Source: Sinotaia quadrata
Taxonomy: Eukaryota; Mollusca; Gastropoda; Architaenioglossa; Viviparidae
Direction of reading: 5' to 3'
DNA length: 64,000 nucleotides
NCBI GenBank assembly: GCA_028829895.1
Contig: CM054178.1
Span: 83,013,558 to 83,077,557, forward strand
Positions 1 through 11,656 of the stretch are shown piece after piece (position 1 is the first letter of the stretch; each line of letters starts with the position of its first letter). Below the pieces are notes generated by a model. The model was not told where the DNA came from, did not search any database, and saw nothing but the letters and a program-made list of their open reading frames with translations. The position numbers were made by a program, and so were the translations under genes.

Positions 1-186
1 ATTGGTAGTTACAGATAACGGAGAGAATATAACGGAAAATCCACCACAAGGACACTGCCACTTTCAAGCTTTCATTCTTAACACCCTGTTGATAACACCT
101 TTCCTTCTAAATATAAAACTCTTGTTTGTATCCGTCTGCAAAATCAGTGGAAGTTGTAAACCTCAATCAAACCTGCATTGGAGCGC

Positions 187-402
187 AGAGTACAAGTGCT
201 TGCTATTAGACTTCCAAGGTCGAGAGTACAAGTGCTTGCTATTAGACTTCCAAGGTCGAGAGTACAAGTGCTTGCTATTAGACTTCCAAGGTCGAGAGTA
301 CAAGTGCTTGCTATTAGACTTCCAAGGTTGAGAGTACAAGTGCTTGCTATTAGACTTCCAAGGTTGAGAGTACAAGTGCTTGCTATTAGACTTCCAAGGT
401 TG
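187..402. repeat. 36-bp minisatellite, 6 copies
   Basis: Six head-to-tail 36-bp units, each containing GTACAAGTGCTTGCTATTAG. The first three end in GGTC and the last three in GGTT, so the array consists of two blocks of sub-variants. Because 36 is a multiple of three, several frames stay open on both strands; this is a repeat artefact, not coding evidence. Confidence 0.95.
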
Positions 403-444
403 AGAGAGAAAATGACGAGTTTCAGACACAAACCGACGAAGTGA

Positions 445-958
445 CTTGATTTTAATAACGTGATATGGATTTAGATTTTTATTCTTTATTTAAAAAATTG
501 CTGTAAAGGAACTTTGCTTCTGATCAAAACTCGAAACGTATAGACAGACTTAACAATGAGAAGAACTTGAGGTGAAGCTGCTGGAAGACAAAGTGCTGAG
601 ATGTATTCTGGGGTGATTTTTTAATAATATATTATACCAAATATTACCTAATAAGTGTATATTACATTTACCAGTGTGACGAATGCAGAGTGTGTACTAC
701 TGATTATAATGACGTATCTATTTACGTCGATCACGTAGGTGCACCGCCATCAATTTGACTCACAGCCCCCACTCAGTAATGGAATGAGAAAGATATAAAA
801 ATAGATATGTAGAGGAGTGGAGGACAAGACGTCACAAAAACAAGCTATGCTACACTAACATATATGTGAGACTGAAACAATTAACAAAAAGTTAATAAAG
901 AAAAAGTTCAGAATATTTAAAATCAAAATACATGCTTTATTCTGCTCAGCATCAGCAT
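445..958. other. No recognisable feature
   Basis: AT-rich unique-looking sequence. I see no gene, RNA or repeat array in it. Confidence 0.5.
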
Positions 959-1067
959 CACTGTGTTAACATTGTTCCTGTAACAAGTTTATTTTGCACT
1001 GTGTCACTATTATTCCTGTAACAAGTTTATTTTGCACTGTGTCAGTATTGTTCCTGTAACAAGTTTG
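959..1067. repeat. 38-bp minisatellite, about 2.9 copies
   Basis: Three consecutive units beginning CACTGTGT and containing CCTGTAACAAGTTT. The third is truncated just before TTTATTTTG would be completed. Confidence 0.85.
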
Positions 1068-2170
1068 CACTGCTGTCGGTCATTTGGAATTCTTGTAGAC
1101 TGCGGGGTGCTCAACAGGACATGTCATAAGAACTTTACCAAAGGTCACAATATAGACTAAAGTGAAAACAAAGAACATATTTGTAGCCAAGGGTCTGTCT
1201 TTGTTCCTTTTACAACCCGTTTGTAACAAGGGGGTTGGGGGGGGAGGGTCTCAATACAGTGTTTAATGCCTCTCCCAAAGAGTTTGTTTGCAAAGAGTGA
1301 AGAGTTAGAACTTTGCACCCTAGTTTTCTCCTACTAGAAACCACGCCCATCTCTACCTTGACTAACTCTTTTAATCAATCAAATTTACAGATATAGCTTG
1401 AGCTAATTAATATTTATGACTTTATCAGGTCTTCTACACCCACGTTCTGTCAACACACGTCACCTATCCATAAACAAGTTCAAGATAAACCAACCTAAAA
1501 GTTAGATAACATGAGGTCTTGGTCAAACAGACCGGAATCTTAGCCGTATAAAGGCGACTGTCATTTTACTGTGCAGATGCCAGGGGAGCAAGCATTTTCA
1601 CAAAACTACAACAATCCTAAAAGGAGCTATCACTCAATGCACAACTCACTCAATCAAAAGAACTTATATTCACTCTCCACTTCTGTCCATCCCAGACTTT
1701 TTCACCTCCAAAATAATTTTATCCCCAAATTTCTAAATAATACAAATGACAAATAAAATCTCATTTCAAAATTATAAGTCAGAAATGAAAATAAAACTAT
1801 GTAGGGGGATTTCCCATCGCATGACAGAAAGACAGAAGAGTATAGGAGTGAAGATGGCATTAAAAAGAGCTAAGGAGATGAGATAAGAGAGAGAGAGAAG
1901 GGAGACAACTCTGACAAAGAAAAGTAAAAGGAATCACTCTGCATTTCTTTGTACACCCATGTACTGATGCTACGCGTATAATAATTATTTTAGAAAATAG
2001 CAGGATTTGTTATCCCCCCCCCCCCCCTTCCGATGCTAATTTAGACATCCTACGTAATTGTAAGAGTCACTGTTTACGTACACCGTTACATAAAGGCGTT
2101 AGAGCACGTTACTGCCGGTTAGCCGGCTTCAACACGTTAACAGTGTATGCCGATAGCATAGAGAAAAGCG
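1068..2170. other. No gene seen; contains C14 homopolymer
   Basis: Mostly unique AT-rich sequence. There is a purine-rich stretch near 1880-1910 and a run of 14 C at 2014-2027. The motif GGGAGACAACTC near 1899 resembles a GGGAGATAACTC-type motif I associate with molluscan repeats, but that is too short to classify. Confidence 0.4.
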
Positions 2171-2371
2171 CTCTAGCCCGATAGCTTAATGGGTCCGTGA
2201 CTCAATACCAGCTCAGGTCAAAAGAAAACAAAAAAAAAAACAACCTTCCAAGTGTTTCTTTACCGTCCCCAACCCCAAAGAGCAACATGCTAGCTTAGCG
2301 ATTAGTCCTTTGGACATGAAGATAAATCAAGTCCCGTGTGCGACTAGCCATGCACGCTAAAGGTCAATAGG
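2171..2371 (+). mobile_element. Degraded tRNA-type SINE remnant
   Basis: At 2171-2220 there is a tRNA-head-like stretch, with TAGCTTAATGGG resembling an A box, followed by an A-rich segment. At 2289-2371 a second block contains TCCTTTGGACATGA, then GATAAATCAAGTCCCGTGTG, then CATGCACGCTAAA. From memory, that order matches the conserved body of invertebrate tRNA-derived SINEs (GGATGAGACG, AAACCGAGGTCCCGTGTG, GCATGCAC). No clean target-site duplication is visible. It could instead be two unrelated fragments. Confidence 0.4.
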
Positions 2372-2755
2372 CAGTTAGTTGTAAACTAGAAAGAATAGGC
2401 CGTCTGCTACTATGAACAAATGTGTAGAAAAATGCCTACCCAGACCCCCCCCCATCCCCAATTGTCTCCTCTATCTACCATTTCACCATTCGTTAGGCTT
2501 ATCTCCCCATAGACACTTCGATGCTATTTCCCAAACTAACACAATGTTTAAGAGAGATGCAACCCCCCCCCCAAAAAAAAAAAATAATAAAAATAAATAA
2601 AAAATAAAATAATAATAAAAAAGAGGAAGAAAATTCAAAATAAAATTTCATTAATGGCATATAGTGTAATATTGCTGTTAAATAATAAATTATAATAAAA
2701 ATTCATTCGTACACATAATATGTTAAGCCTCCTTTGAACTTTTTAACCTTCGCTT

Positions 2756-3305
2756 TTTGTTCATACTGTGAGGATATCAGTAACTCATATTTAATAGAAT
2801 ATCCACTCATTTTGTTCATACTGTGAGGATATCAGTAACTCATATTTAATAGAATATCCACTCATTTTGTTCATACTGTGAGGATATCAGTAACTCATAT
2901 TTAATAGAATATCCACTCATTTTGTTCATACTGTGAGGATATCAGTAACTCATATTTAATAGAATATCCACTCATTTTGTTCATACTGTGAGGATATCAG
3001 TAACTCATATTTAATAGAATATCCACTCATTTTGTTCATACTGTGAGGATATCAGTAACTCATATTTAATAGAATATCCACTCATTTTGTTCATACTGTG
3101 AGGATATCAGTAACTCATATTTAATAGAATATCCACTCATTTTGTTCATACTGTGAGGATATCAGTAACTCATATTTAATAGAATATCCACTCATTTTGT
3201 TCATACTGTGAGGATATCAGTAACTCATATTTAATAGAATATCCACTCATTTTGTTCATACTGTGAGGATATCAGTAACTCATATTTAATAGAATATCCA
3301 CTCAT
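2756..3305. repeat. 55-bp tandem repeat, 10 identical copies
   Basis: Ten consecutive 55-bp monomers starting at 2756, 2811, 2866, 2921, 2976, 3031, 3086, 3141, 3196 and 3251. Each starts TTTGTTCATACTGTGAGGAT. I could find no difference between copies. Each unit carries GGATAT near its start and ATATCC near its end, so each could form a weak hairpin. There are no unique spacers, so this is not a CRISPR array. Confidence 0.97.
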
Positions 3306-3387
3306 TTAGTAAATCATAACGTCGTCCATACATTTTGTTCTGTTCGTGCAGACCCAAGTACTTGTTCTCACTCAATCTTTCGTCTTC

Positions 3388-3409
3388 ACACACACACACA
3401 CACACACAG
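3388..3409. repeat. (CA)n microsatellite
   Basis: About 11 CA dinucleotides. Confidence 0.9.
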
Positions 3410-4300
3410 AGGTCAAATCATTATCCAAATCAAGTTCACCTTTGCTCTCATCATATTAACCACGGGGAAAGGAAAGTACTTTACACTAAATATTGCACAA
3501 AATGAGATATCAACTGTTTCTGAGAAAGTATATCTGAACTGCTCTAATTTCTTACTCATGAATGCGGAAGATCACAAATTAGTTAAAGAGTTATCTCCCA
3601 TTTTTCTCACACTTCGAGCCATTTTGTCAGTCGCCGTACTGTCTCATTAGGATCGACATGTCGAGTCGTGCAGGCTGGTCTCACGTGATCAGAAAGTTTA
3701 AAAGAAGTTACAAAGAAATGTTCTCTCAGGCTCTCCATCCACGTCTCTTTCTGCCTTACTCTTTCCCATTATGGCTGACATGTCAAATTTGTGTAGACTT
3801 TCTCACGTCATTAGCAGCCTAAAGAAAAAGAAAAAAATGTTTTTAATGTGTTCTGCGTCTGATGTGGCTCTCTGCATCTTTTTCTTGATGCTCTTTATCA
3901 ATTTCTCCATACTTCCATTTTCTCTCTCTTGCTAAATATAATTAGATGAATGTAAAATTGAATAAAATCTTGATTGAAGATCATGTCTACCAAATATTAG
4001 TCAGAAGTTTATAAAGCAAAATACCCAAATATAATCAAGTTTAATGACAGGAAATGTGTTCATCCGCAAGAAATAAATTAGTTAAACATTCCTTTAGTCC
4101 TGTCTTGTACATAATATTATATTAATCAACAAACCAGTCAGTCAATCACTTGTCACAGTCAGCTAATAAGCAAACCAATCTTTTTTCCTCAGTTGTCTAA
4201 TTCGCTACCCGAATGAGTTAACAGTCATTAAATCAGTCACTCCGTCATTCATTTGGTCATACATATTACTGTTCTTTTTTTTCAAACGGATTAAGGATAA
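3410..4300. other. No recognisable feature
   Basis: AT-rich unique sequence without a supported gene. GTTATCTCCC near 3589 is the reverse complement of the GGGAGATAAC-type motif noted elsewhere in the window. Confidence 0.4.
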
Positions 4301-4612
4301 CCGACGGATGCGATTTATCTTCACACAGATGTAGAATCATTGACCGGTGTGATATATTTTCACACGGATGTAGAATCATTGACCGGTGTGATATATTTTC
4401 ACACGGATGTAGAATTATTGACGGGTGTGATATATTTTCACACGGATATAGACTTAGTGACTGGTGTGATTTATCTTCACACGGATGTAGAATCATTGAC
4501 TGGTGTGATTTATCTTCTCATGGATGTAGAATCATTTACTGACATGATTTATTTTCACACGGATGTAGAAACACTCCCGACATGATTTATCTTCAATCGG
4601 ATATAGAGTCAC
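4301..4612. repeat. 39-bp minisatellite, about 8 copies
   Basis: Units of 39 bp carrying TTCACACGGATGTAGAATCA followed by TTGACCGGTGTGAT. Copies become more diverged toward the right end. Short frames stay open because 39 is a multiple of three; I do not regard them as genes. Confidence 0.9.
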
Positions 4613-5040
4613 TGACTCGCCTTGAATTAATTATCTTCCAGCAAACAAAGAAACGTTGATCTGTGCGTCTTTGAAGGAAGTACTCGTATTAACGTAGAGT
4701 CGCTTGCCTTGTTTTCTTTCAGACGTAAAATCAATGACTGATGCAAATAATTAAGTCATTCTGCCAATGAATCAGTCAGTCAGTCAGTCACCATTTACTT
4801 TCACATTAAGGTAGAATTATTAATCTTATCATTAAATAGATACAGAATCACTGACTGGCTATTCTTTAACTAGATGTAGAATCACTGGATGATCTTTCAT
4901 TAGGATGCTGTAGAATGACCTACTTACTTTCAAAGTATGTAGAATCACTGACTTACCGTAAACGTACGTAGATTGTACTTACATATGACCTTCTTAAAAT
5001 TGTTCTTTCACGAAGCAGCTGTAGAATGACTTCCTTATCT
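4613..5040. repeat. Degenerate continuation of the 39-bp family
   Basis: The core GTAGAATCACTGAC recurs irregularly (for example near 4850, 4876, 4910, 4940 and 5030) among decayed sequence, linking the left array to the one on its right. Confidence 0.6.
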
Positions 5041-5540
5041 TTATACAGAACCACTTTGTGTATGGCCTCCTTGCCTTCAAACATATTTAAAATCACTTAC
5101 GTATGGGCCTCCTTACCTTCAAACATATTTAAAATCACTTAGGTATGGGCCTCTTTACTTCAAACGTATGTAGAATTATTTACGTATGGCCTCCTTACCT
5201 TCAAACATAAACAAAATCACTTACGTATCGGCCTCCTTACCTTCAAAATTATAAATAATCACGTATGGGCTTCTTTACCTTCAAACGTATATATAATCGC
5301 TTATGTATGGGCCTCCATAACATCACTTACTTATGGGCATCCTTAACTTCAAAATTATATATAATCTCTTACGTATCGGCCTCCTTATTTTCAAATTATA
5401 TATAATCACTTAAGTATCGGCCCCCTTACCCTCAAACGTATATAAAATCATTTACGTATGGCCGTACCTTCAAACGTACATAAAATCACTAACATATGGT
5501 CCTCCTGTCATTCCAACGTACATTTGAATAGAATTACTAA
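5041..5540. repeat. 42-bp degenerate tandem repeat, about 12 copies
   Basis: Units contain CCTTACCTTCAAACATAT, then AAAATCACTTACGTATGGGC, repeated at roughly 42-bp spacing with many substitutions and small gaps. Confidence 0.85.
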
Positions 5541-5910
5541 CGTATCCGTCTCATTCCATTCAGAATATTTATGTATCTCACAACACTCCTAAAATCTGAC
5601 TAATTTGTCTTCGAATAAATGTATATGATTTACTTATTTGTCTTCAAATGATTATACAATTAAATCGCTGGGTTTTTTATTTACTGTTCTAATCGGAGAA
5701 AAATCGTTCTTTCATTCGCGCGTACAATCCTTGTTTTTCTTTTCAAACAGAAGGAGTATTGCTTATTTCTCTTTCAACGGACATAGAATTAATTGCCAAT
5801 TTATTTTCAAACAGGGGTGTGTGTGTGTGGGGGATACTATTTATCTTTAAACGGCGCAGAATTACTGATTAATCTTCAAAAGGAAGGCTATGCTTACTTA
5901 TTTTTAAGCA
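5541..5910. repeat. Degenerate linker between arrays
   Basis: TCTTCAAA or TTTCAAACGG followed by a TAGAATTA-like core recurs several times at irregular spacing. It appears to be decayed repeat of the same family as its neighbours. Confidence 0.5.
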
Positions 5911-6408
5911 ATCTCTGAGTTAGTTATTGGGTTTTTTTTAATTTTTATTAATCTTCAAATATTACTTATTTATCTTCAAACGGATGTAGAATCACTGTTT
6001 GTTACTGTTTGTACTTTAACAATGTCTGAGTTAGTTATTTTTTTTAAATTTATCTTCAAATAGTACTTATTTATCTTCAAACGAATGTAGAATCACTGTT
6101 TGTACTTTAACAATCTCTGGCTTAGTTATTTTTTATTTTTATTAATCTTCAAATATTACTTATTTATCTTCAAACGGATATAGAATCACTGTTTGTACTT
6201 TAACAATCTCTGAGTTAGTTATTGGGGTTTCTTTTTTATTAATCTTCAAATATTACTTATTTATCTTCAAACGGATGTAGAATCAGTTTGTACTTTAACA
6301 ATCTCTGAGTTAGTTATTGTTTTTTTTTTTTGTTTTTTTTTATTAAATCTTCAAATATTACTTAATTATCTTCAAACGGATGTAGAATCACTATTTGTAC
6401 TTTAACAA
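5911..6408. repeat. About 92-105-bp tandem repeat, 5 copies
   Basis: Five units, each beginning TCTGAGTTAGTTATT (one has TCTGGCTTAG), then a T-rich tract of variable length, ATCTTCAAATATTACTTA, ATCTTCAAACGGATGTAGAA and TTTGTACTTTAACAA. Most length variation is in the T tract. Confidence 0.88.
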
Positions 6409-7205
6409 GCCGGCAACTGGGGTCAAGTAGCATACAGTTTATGTAAATGGCGGTTAATCAGTTTTGTTCTCTTCCTTTATTTTTTTAAATAGTACTCTCT
6501 CTCTTTCCCCACCCACCCCCTCTCTCTCTCTCCGTGTCTCTCAGGTGTAATCTTATTTTCTGTTTTATTAAACAAGAGATAAAATGACACGAGTTAGAAA
6601 TAGATATATATATTTTTTCCTCGTTTACTTTCATCTCGCACACAGCATGCACTATTAGTGAAAAATATTTACGTACACTCTCAATGATAATGTGTACACT
6701 CTTGATAAGGACTCATGACCCGAACCAAGTAAAACCAAACTATGTTCTCCTTTTCCGCTCTCTCTCTCTCTCTCTCTCTCTCTTTATCTTTTTGTAATCA
6801 TTTTCTTCATAGCTCCTTGTTCATATTCCTATCTCTTTTCGCTCTGTTTGTATTTTTGTTTTAAACTTACATAGCGCAGTTGTCTGGAGCCAAGCGCAAA
6901 CCGACACAGAGAATGAACCTTTTCATGACGTCATTGTCAGAAGTCCACAACTTGTTTATAACTATGTGTGTACTCGTAGTTATGTCACAGACAGATGGCC
7001 GTCCCCTAGAGAAGCTGTGATGTTTTAGACTTTAGAGGTACGTGAAAGATAAATTGCTGTCTTTTTATCTTCTCTCTGTTATCACTTTGCGTTACCGTTT
7101 GTCGGTGTGCTTACATTAATTTCTTTTGATTCGGTACAGCAACAAACTACTTAACAAGGGTTCACAAAGTATAAAACGATTGCACACTAAGCTCAATTTT
7201 TACAC
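6409..7205. other. No gene; CT-rich tracts and one CRE palindrome
   Basis: Contains pyrimidine-rich stretches at about 6497-6541, a (TC)n tract at 6758-6783, and an exact TGACGTCA at 6926-6933. No coding region is supported. Confidence 0.5.
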
Positions 7206-7222
7206 AAACACTCACACACATG

Positions 7223-7253
<31 letters not shown>

Positions 7254-7284
7254 ACGCACGCACGCGCGCGCACACACACACACA
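7206..7284. repeat. Compound (AC)n/(GC-AC)n microsatellite
   Basis: Interrupted AC repeat with a GCACGC-type interior. Alternating purine-pyrimidine over about 75 bp. Confidence 0.9.
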
Positions 7285-7829
7285 GAAATGAAAACTGAAA
7301 TAATACTACTGCTGTTACTACTGTTAACAATAATAATATAGAGAAGTGATGAGCATATACATGCATTCAAAATTGATTTGTGTACCAGATGCGGGAGGCG
7401 TGGGGACTAGAATAGAGAAGGAAGGAAGGTAACAAGCGAAAAAGAAAGTGAAAAACATACAAATTTATAGAGAAACATACATTTTTAATACAGTATTTAA
7501 TGACGTAATAAGTAGAAATTTAAGTCGTAAAGCAACCAAGAAACTTTACTGACTCCAGATCATGTACCACATGATTATACCATGTGATGACTAGATGTCT
7601 TGAAATGACATATAACCGACACTAAACCCCTTACACAGTATGCTGTCCGAGCTAGAGATCATATCAGATGACTGTGATGACTCGATACTGGGAAATGAGT
7701 GACTAGATGGCGTGAGCTGATAGACTCTCACTATAGACAACTGAATAGTAGAAAAGAGAGTTGACAAGCTTTTAGTGCTGAATAACAATGCGCTGATTGC
7801 TCGGCCACAAGATACCTGACTATAGAAGA
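7285..7829. other. No recognisable feature
   Basis: Unique AT-rich sequence. Weak GACTAGATG-type repeats near 7590 and 7700 may be outlying members of the next array. Confidence 0.35.
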
Positions 7830-8190
7830 CAAAATAATGCTGAAAATACTAGATAGTGAGATTGTTGACTAGAAGTCACATACTGAACATACTAGACAGT
7901 GAGGTGACTGACTAGAAGTCACATACTGAACATACCGGACATACTGGACAATGAGATGGTTGACCAGATGTCACTTTCTGAACTTACCGGACAATGAGAT
8001 GGTTGACCAGATGTCACTTTCTGAACTTACCGGACAATGAGATGGCTAATTAGAAGCCTCGTTCTAAACATACTGGAAAGTGAGATGGCTCATTAGAAAC
8101 CCCATTCTAGACATACTAGACATTAATATGGCTGACTAGAAAACACATACTGAACATACTAGAGAGTGAAGTAGCTGGCTAGAATTAATC
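7830..8190. repeat. Degenerate minisatellite, about 8 copies
   Basis: Recurring blocks of ACATACTGAACATAC, then TAGACAGTGAG, then TGACTGACTAGAAG, with period near 40-46 bp. The segment around 7931-8040 holds a more recent near-exact duplication with TGACCAGATGTCACTTTCTG. Confidence 0.75.
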
Positions 8191-8242
8191 TGCATGCTGT
8201 CACGAAATAGGCATTTCATTTTTATTAAATTATAGATTATGA

Positions 8243-8850
8243 TGTTGTGGCAGAGTAAGTTTGCCTATCCACATTTCTAAACTTAATTGTTATATAAATT
8301 GTTAAATTGTCAAAGTAACCAAATCTTGGGCAATCCTTATGATGTCTTTTTGTAATGTCTGAATTGGAGTAAACACTCGAGTTGAGAATATGCTAGAAAT
8401 TGCTGATGCAATGCAAACTAATTCCAACTGGGTGAGTAGTTTTATTATCCAAAGGTTAAGATTTATCAGAACGAGACCAGCCAATGTGCTAAGATTAAAA
8501 AGTTTACTTGCTGTATAGAATTCTATTCTCTAATCATTTTGAATTTGGAATGGCAAGAAAAGGCGACTGTTAGTTTATTGGTGAGTTAACTGACTGTTTG
8601 AGGGAAAATGGACTTAGAAATATTTCACGCAGTTTGCTATTGATATGTTAAACATGTGTTTTATGTAGAGATGTATTATGTGAGTAGACTATTATTTCTA
8701 CAAATGTTTGTACTATGGTGCTTATGTGTAGTATGCTAACACTTGACATTGTTTCTAGTGAACCCTCACATTAAAACCGATATACTGTATTTATTATGCT
8801 GTGTGCGTGTATCGAGCTAATAAGGTGAGTATGAGTTGGTCTAGTTACAT
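8243..8850 (-). mobile_element. TIR element family, copy A (partial)
   Basis: Reading the minus strand, this matches copies at 13.3-13.9 kb and 20.9-21.6 kb. Shared blocks include TGTTTACTCCAACTCTGA-like sequence, GCAATTTCTA and a distal CACATAATACATC. The left edge, TTGTGGCAGAGTAAGTTTGC, corresponds to the TGTGTGGCGGAGTAAATTTG terminus of the copy ending at 13882. The other end fades near 8850. No coding capacity is seen, so I infer a truncated non-autonomous copy. Confidence 0.7.
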
Positions 8851-9195
8851 AAGTTAAAACTTGCATGTTATTACATTTCTTTGTTATTATAGTAAGCAGT
8901 GATTGTTTATGGATGTATAATTATGTGTATAAATGGTCGAAGTGCTTCACTTAAAATCATGATATGTAGAAACTATCTAATCTATTATTAATATTATTAT
9001 ATTAGGATTAATTATCTTTATCCTGGTCTTATGATGTTTTAAATAACAACATAGTAATACAAGTATTTTGGGATTAAATTTATATGTCCACTTGTTAATT
9101 TAGCATTCCAATTAGCACTAGCATATCTGAAAGTAAATCAGTTAAATTCTCTTTTGGGGAATGTTTAAGCTTGACATTGAACAACGAGTGAGTTA
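8851..9195. other. No recognisable feature
   Basis: AT-rich sequence between copy A and the 36-bp array. Any further homology to the mobile family is too weak to call. Confidence 0.4.
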
Positions 9196-9660
9196 CTCTT
9201 GTAGATCGGAACCCTGTAATTCCAAGACTGACTCTTACAGATCGGAACCCTGTAATTCCATGACTGATTCTTACAGATCGGAAACCTGTAACTCCAAGAC
9301 TGACTCTTGCATATCGGAACCCTGTAATTTCATGACTGACTCTTACAGATCGGAACCTGTAATTCCATGACTGACTCTTGCAGATCGGAACCCTGTAATT
9401 CCATGACTGACTCACAGATCGGAACCCTGTAATTGCATTACTGACTCTTACAGATCGGAACCCTGTAACTCCATGACTGACTCTTGCAGATCGGAACCCA
9501 GTAACTCCATGACTGACTCTTGCAGATCGGAACCCAGTAACTCCATGACTGACTCTTGCAGATCGGAACCCTGTAACTCCATGACTGACTCTTGCAGATC
9601 GGAACCCTGTAACTCCATGACTGACTCTTGCAGATCGGAACTATGTAATTCCATGACTGA
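9196..9660. repeat. 36-bp minisatellite, 13 copies
   Basis: Thirteen units of consensus CTCTTGCAGATCGGAACCCT then GTAACTCCATGACTGA. Copies 5 and 7 have 1- and 2-bp deletions, giving a total of 465 bp. The right-hand units are the most homogeneous. Frames of 65-106 codons on both strands are by-products of the period being divisible by three. Confidence 0.95.
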
Positions 9661-10684
9661 GTCTCTGTGACAAGAAGTGTGCACAAAATAGGACGACCAC
9701 TGGTAAGTTTGCTTCTCCCCCCACCACCCCCTCACCCACTGCCTGTGAAAGGGAGACGCCAATTTTCAACAACCATGCGATCTTGGCTGTAATAGCAAGA
9801 AATGGATCTTGGGGATGGGGGGAATAGTGAAGTGGCTTTGCCCTGCTATTGTCAATTTCGCACTTCAGCAGCAGATAATGATTCAGTTTTGACCTTATAA
9901 ACTTGACCCTTTAGGCATATTTTTCCCCCCACTGGCTCGTCCAGCCGACACAACGACTAAAAAGTTTCAGCATGACAACGTGTAGGGTGGTACTGTTTGA
10001 CCGTTTCTTATGGTAACTACGTGGCTTGTGCAGCAACAACAACGACGTCATCAAGCGGGTTGCTCTGAAGTATACTTTTCATCGCACAGGGCTTCGCTGA
10101 CCGTGCCAGAGTTTAGGAGATCTCAGTTTGAAATCAAAATACTGTGACGTGAGCACGCATTGTTTCAGTAACTACGAAGAGCCGTGAGTCATGGCCTACG
10201 CTTTATATTTATACATTGCCCGTAATCACGTCTTAAGTCGGCCAGTGCACCTGTACCTACAGTATAAGGCGGAGTAGAAGACAAAATAAGACTGATTTAA
10301 TTTGTGTCTATTTATAAAATGCAGTCAAATTTGCTTTTGCAATTAATCCTGTTTTCAATGTCGCCTAGAAGTGTTTCTTATTAAGTTTCAACATGGCCGA
10401 ATCAAGACACAAACTTTTGTCTGTGTGTGTGCTTTATTTGGTTTCCAGTAAGTTCTGGTTATCTGCGCAATTCTTTCATTGCAGAATGCTTCGTAAACCT
10501 GTTTATCTTTTGTTTCATTGTATCCTCATCGAGCAGAATATCTTCTAATTAAGTGTATATCTCTGCCATCTCTCTAGGCAGTTCTGGTTAGTCATCTGCA
10601 TTTTAAATTATATTTATTTGTCCATTATTAACTGATTAATTGTGCATTTGGGAATGGATTGTTTCAGCTCCTCCTGTCATATGT
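9661..10684. other. No supported gene
   Basis: Mixed sequence that is less AT-rich than its surroundings around 9930-10290. A start-to-stop coding region or clear splice pattern is not apparent. Confidence 0.4.
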
Positions 10685-10925
10685 TTTTAATCTTGTATTC
10701 TATTGAACAGCTTCCCTTCACTTGTTTAATCTTGTATTCTATTGAATAGCTTCCCTTCATCTGTTTAATCTTGTATTCTATTGAATATCTCCCCTTCATC
10801 TATTTCTTTTTTAATTCTATTGAATAGTTCCTTTCAACTGCTTAATAATTTATTCTATTGAACAGCTTCCGTTCATTTATTTAATCCTGTATTTTATTGA
10901 ATAGTTTCCCTTGATCTGCTTAAAC
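10685..10925. repeat. 39-bp degenerate minisatellite, 6-7 copies
   Basis: Units contain TTTAATCTTGTATTCTATTG, then AATAGCTTCCCTTCATCTG. The two left copies are closest to each other; the rest are diverged. Confidence 0.85.
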
Positions 10926-11119
10926 TTCTGCTTATAATTCTCCTGAATCGCTTAAACCCACCTGCGGACGTTTTTCTATTCTGTTAAATCGAATCCGTTC
11001 ATTTTCCTAAGCTTCTATAATCACCGAATCGTACCTCATAATTATCTGCACAATGTTGCATTGACTTTAGATCATGCATTTCATTTTCATGTGACACCTC
11101 TCTGGGCACCCTTCAATCG

Positions 11120-11587
11120 TTATGATTATTATTTATTTATTTATAACACAACTAATTACAAGTGAGTGAGAATCTTAATTTATAGTTTATTAATAATTCT
11201 CCCACAAGAACAAAATGTCTCTCACTTGGCGGAACATAAGGATGTCGTAAAAGTCTACTCTTTACACAATGATAAGATAGACGTTTTACTGTCGCATAAT
11301 TTGTTTCTGCAGGTGGAAACTTCTTACTAAATGAGTAATAAAATTCCGTCTTTTAACGAGCCACAATCCACCCACTATTGCTCCAACGTAAGTTTTAAAA
11401 TATATGCAAGAAGGATGATACATTTACCAATAAATTATAATAAATCAACAATCAAATATACAACATATGAATATAATCAAAAGAGCATTGACATTTACAT
11501 TACTTCACAACAATATTTGATGAAACATTAGACACTCAATCAGTTATCCTAGCATAAACATCAGAAGTCAAACTAACAAATATAGGT

Positions 11588-11656
<69 letters not shown>

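Noticed and set aside
2756..3305. CRISPR-like direct repeats
   Set aside because: Units are contiguous with no unique spacers, no cas genes are near, and the context is a eukaryotic genome.
9196..9660. AGATCGGAA in every unit, similar to the start of a common sequencing adapter
   Set aside because: The match stops after nine bases and the motif is embedded in a real 36-bp unit with natural divergence between copies, so adapter contamination is unlikely.
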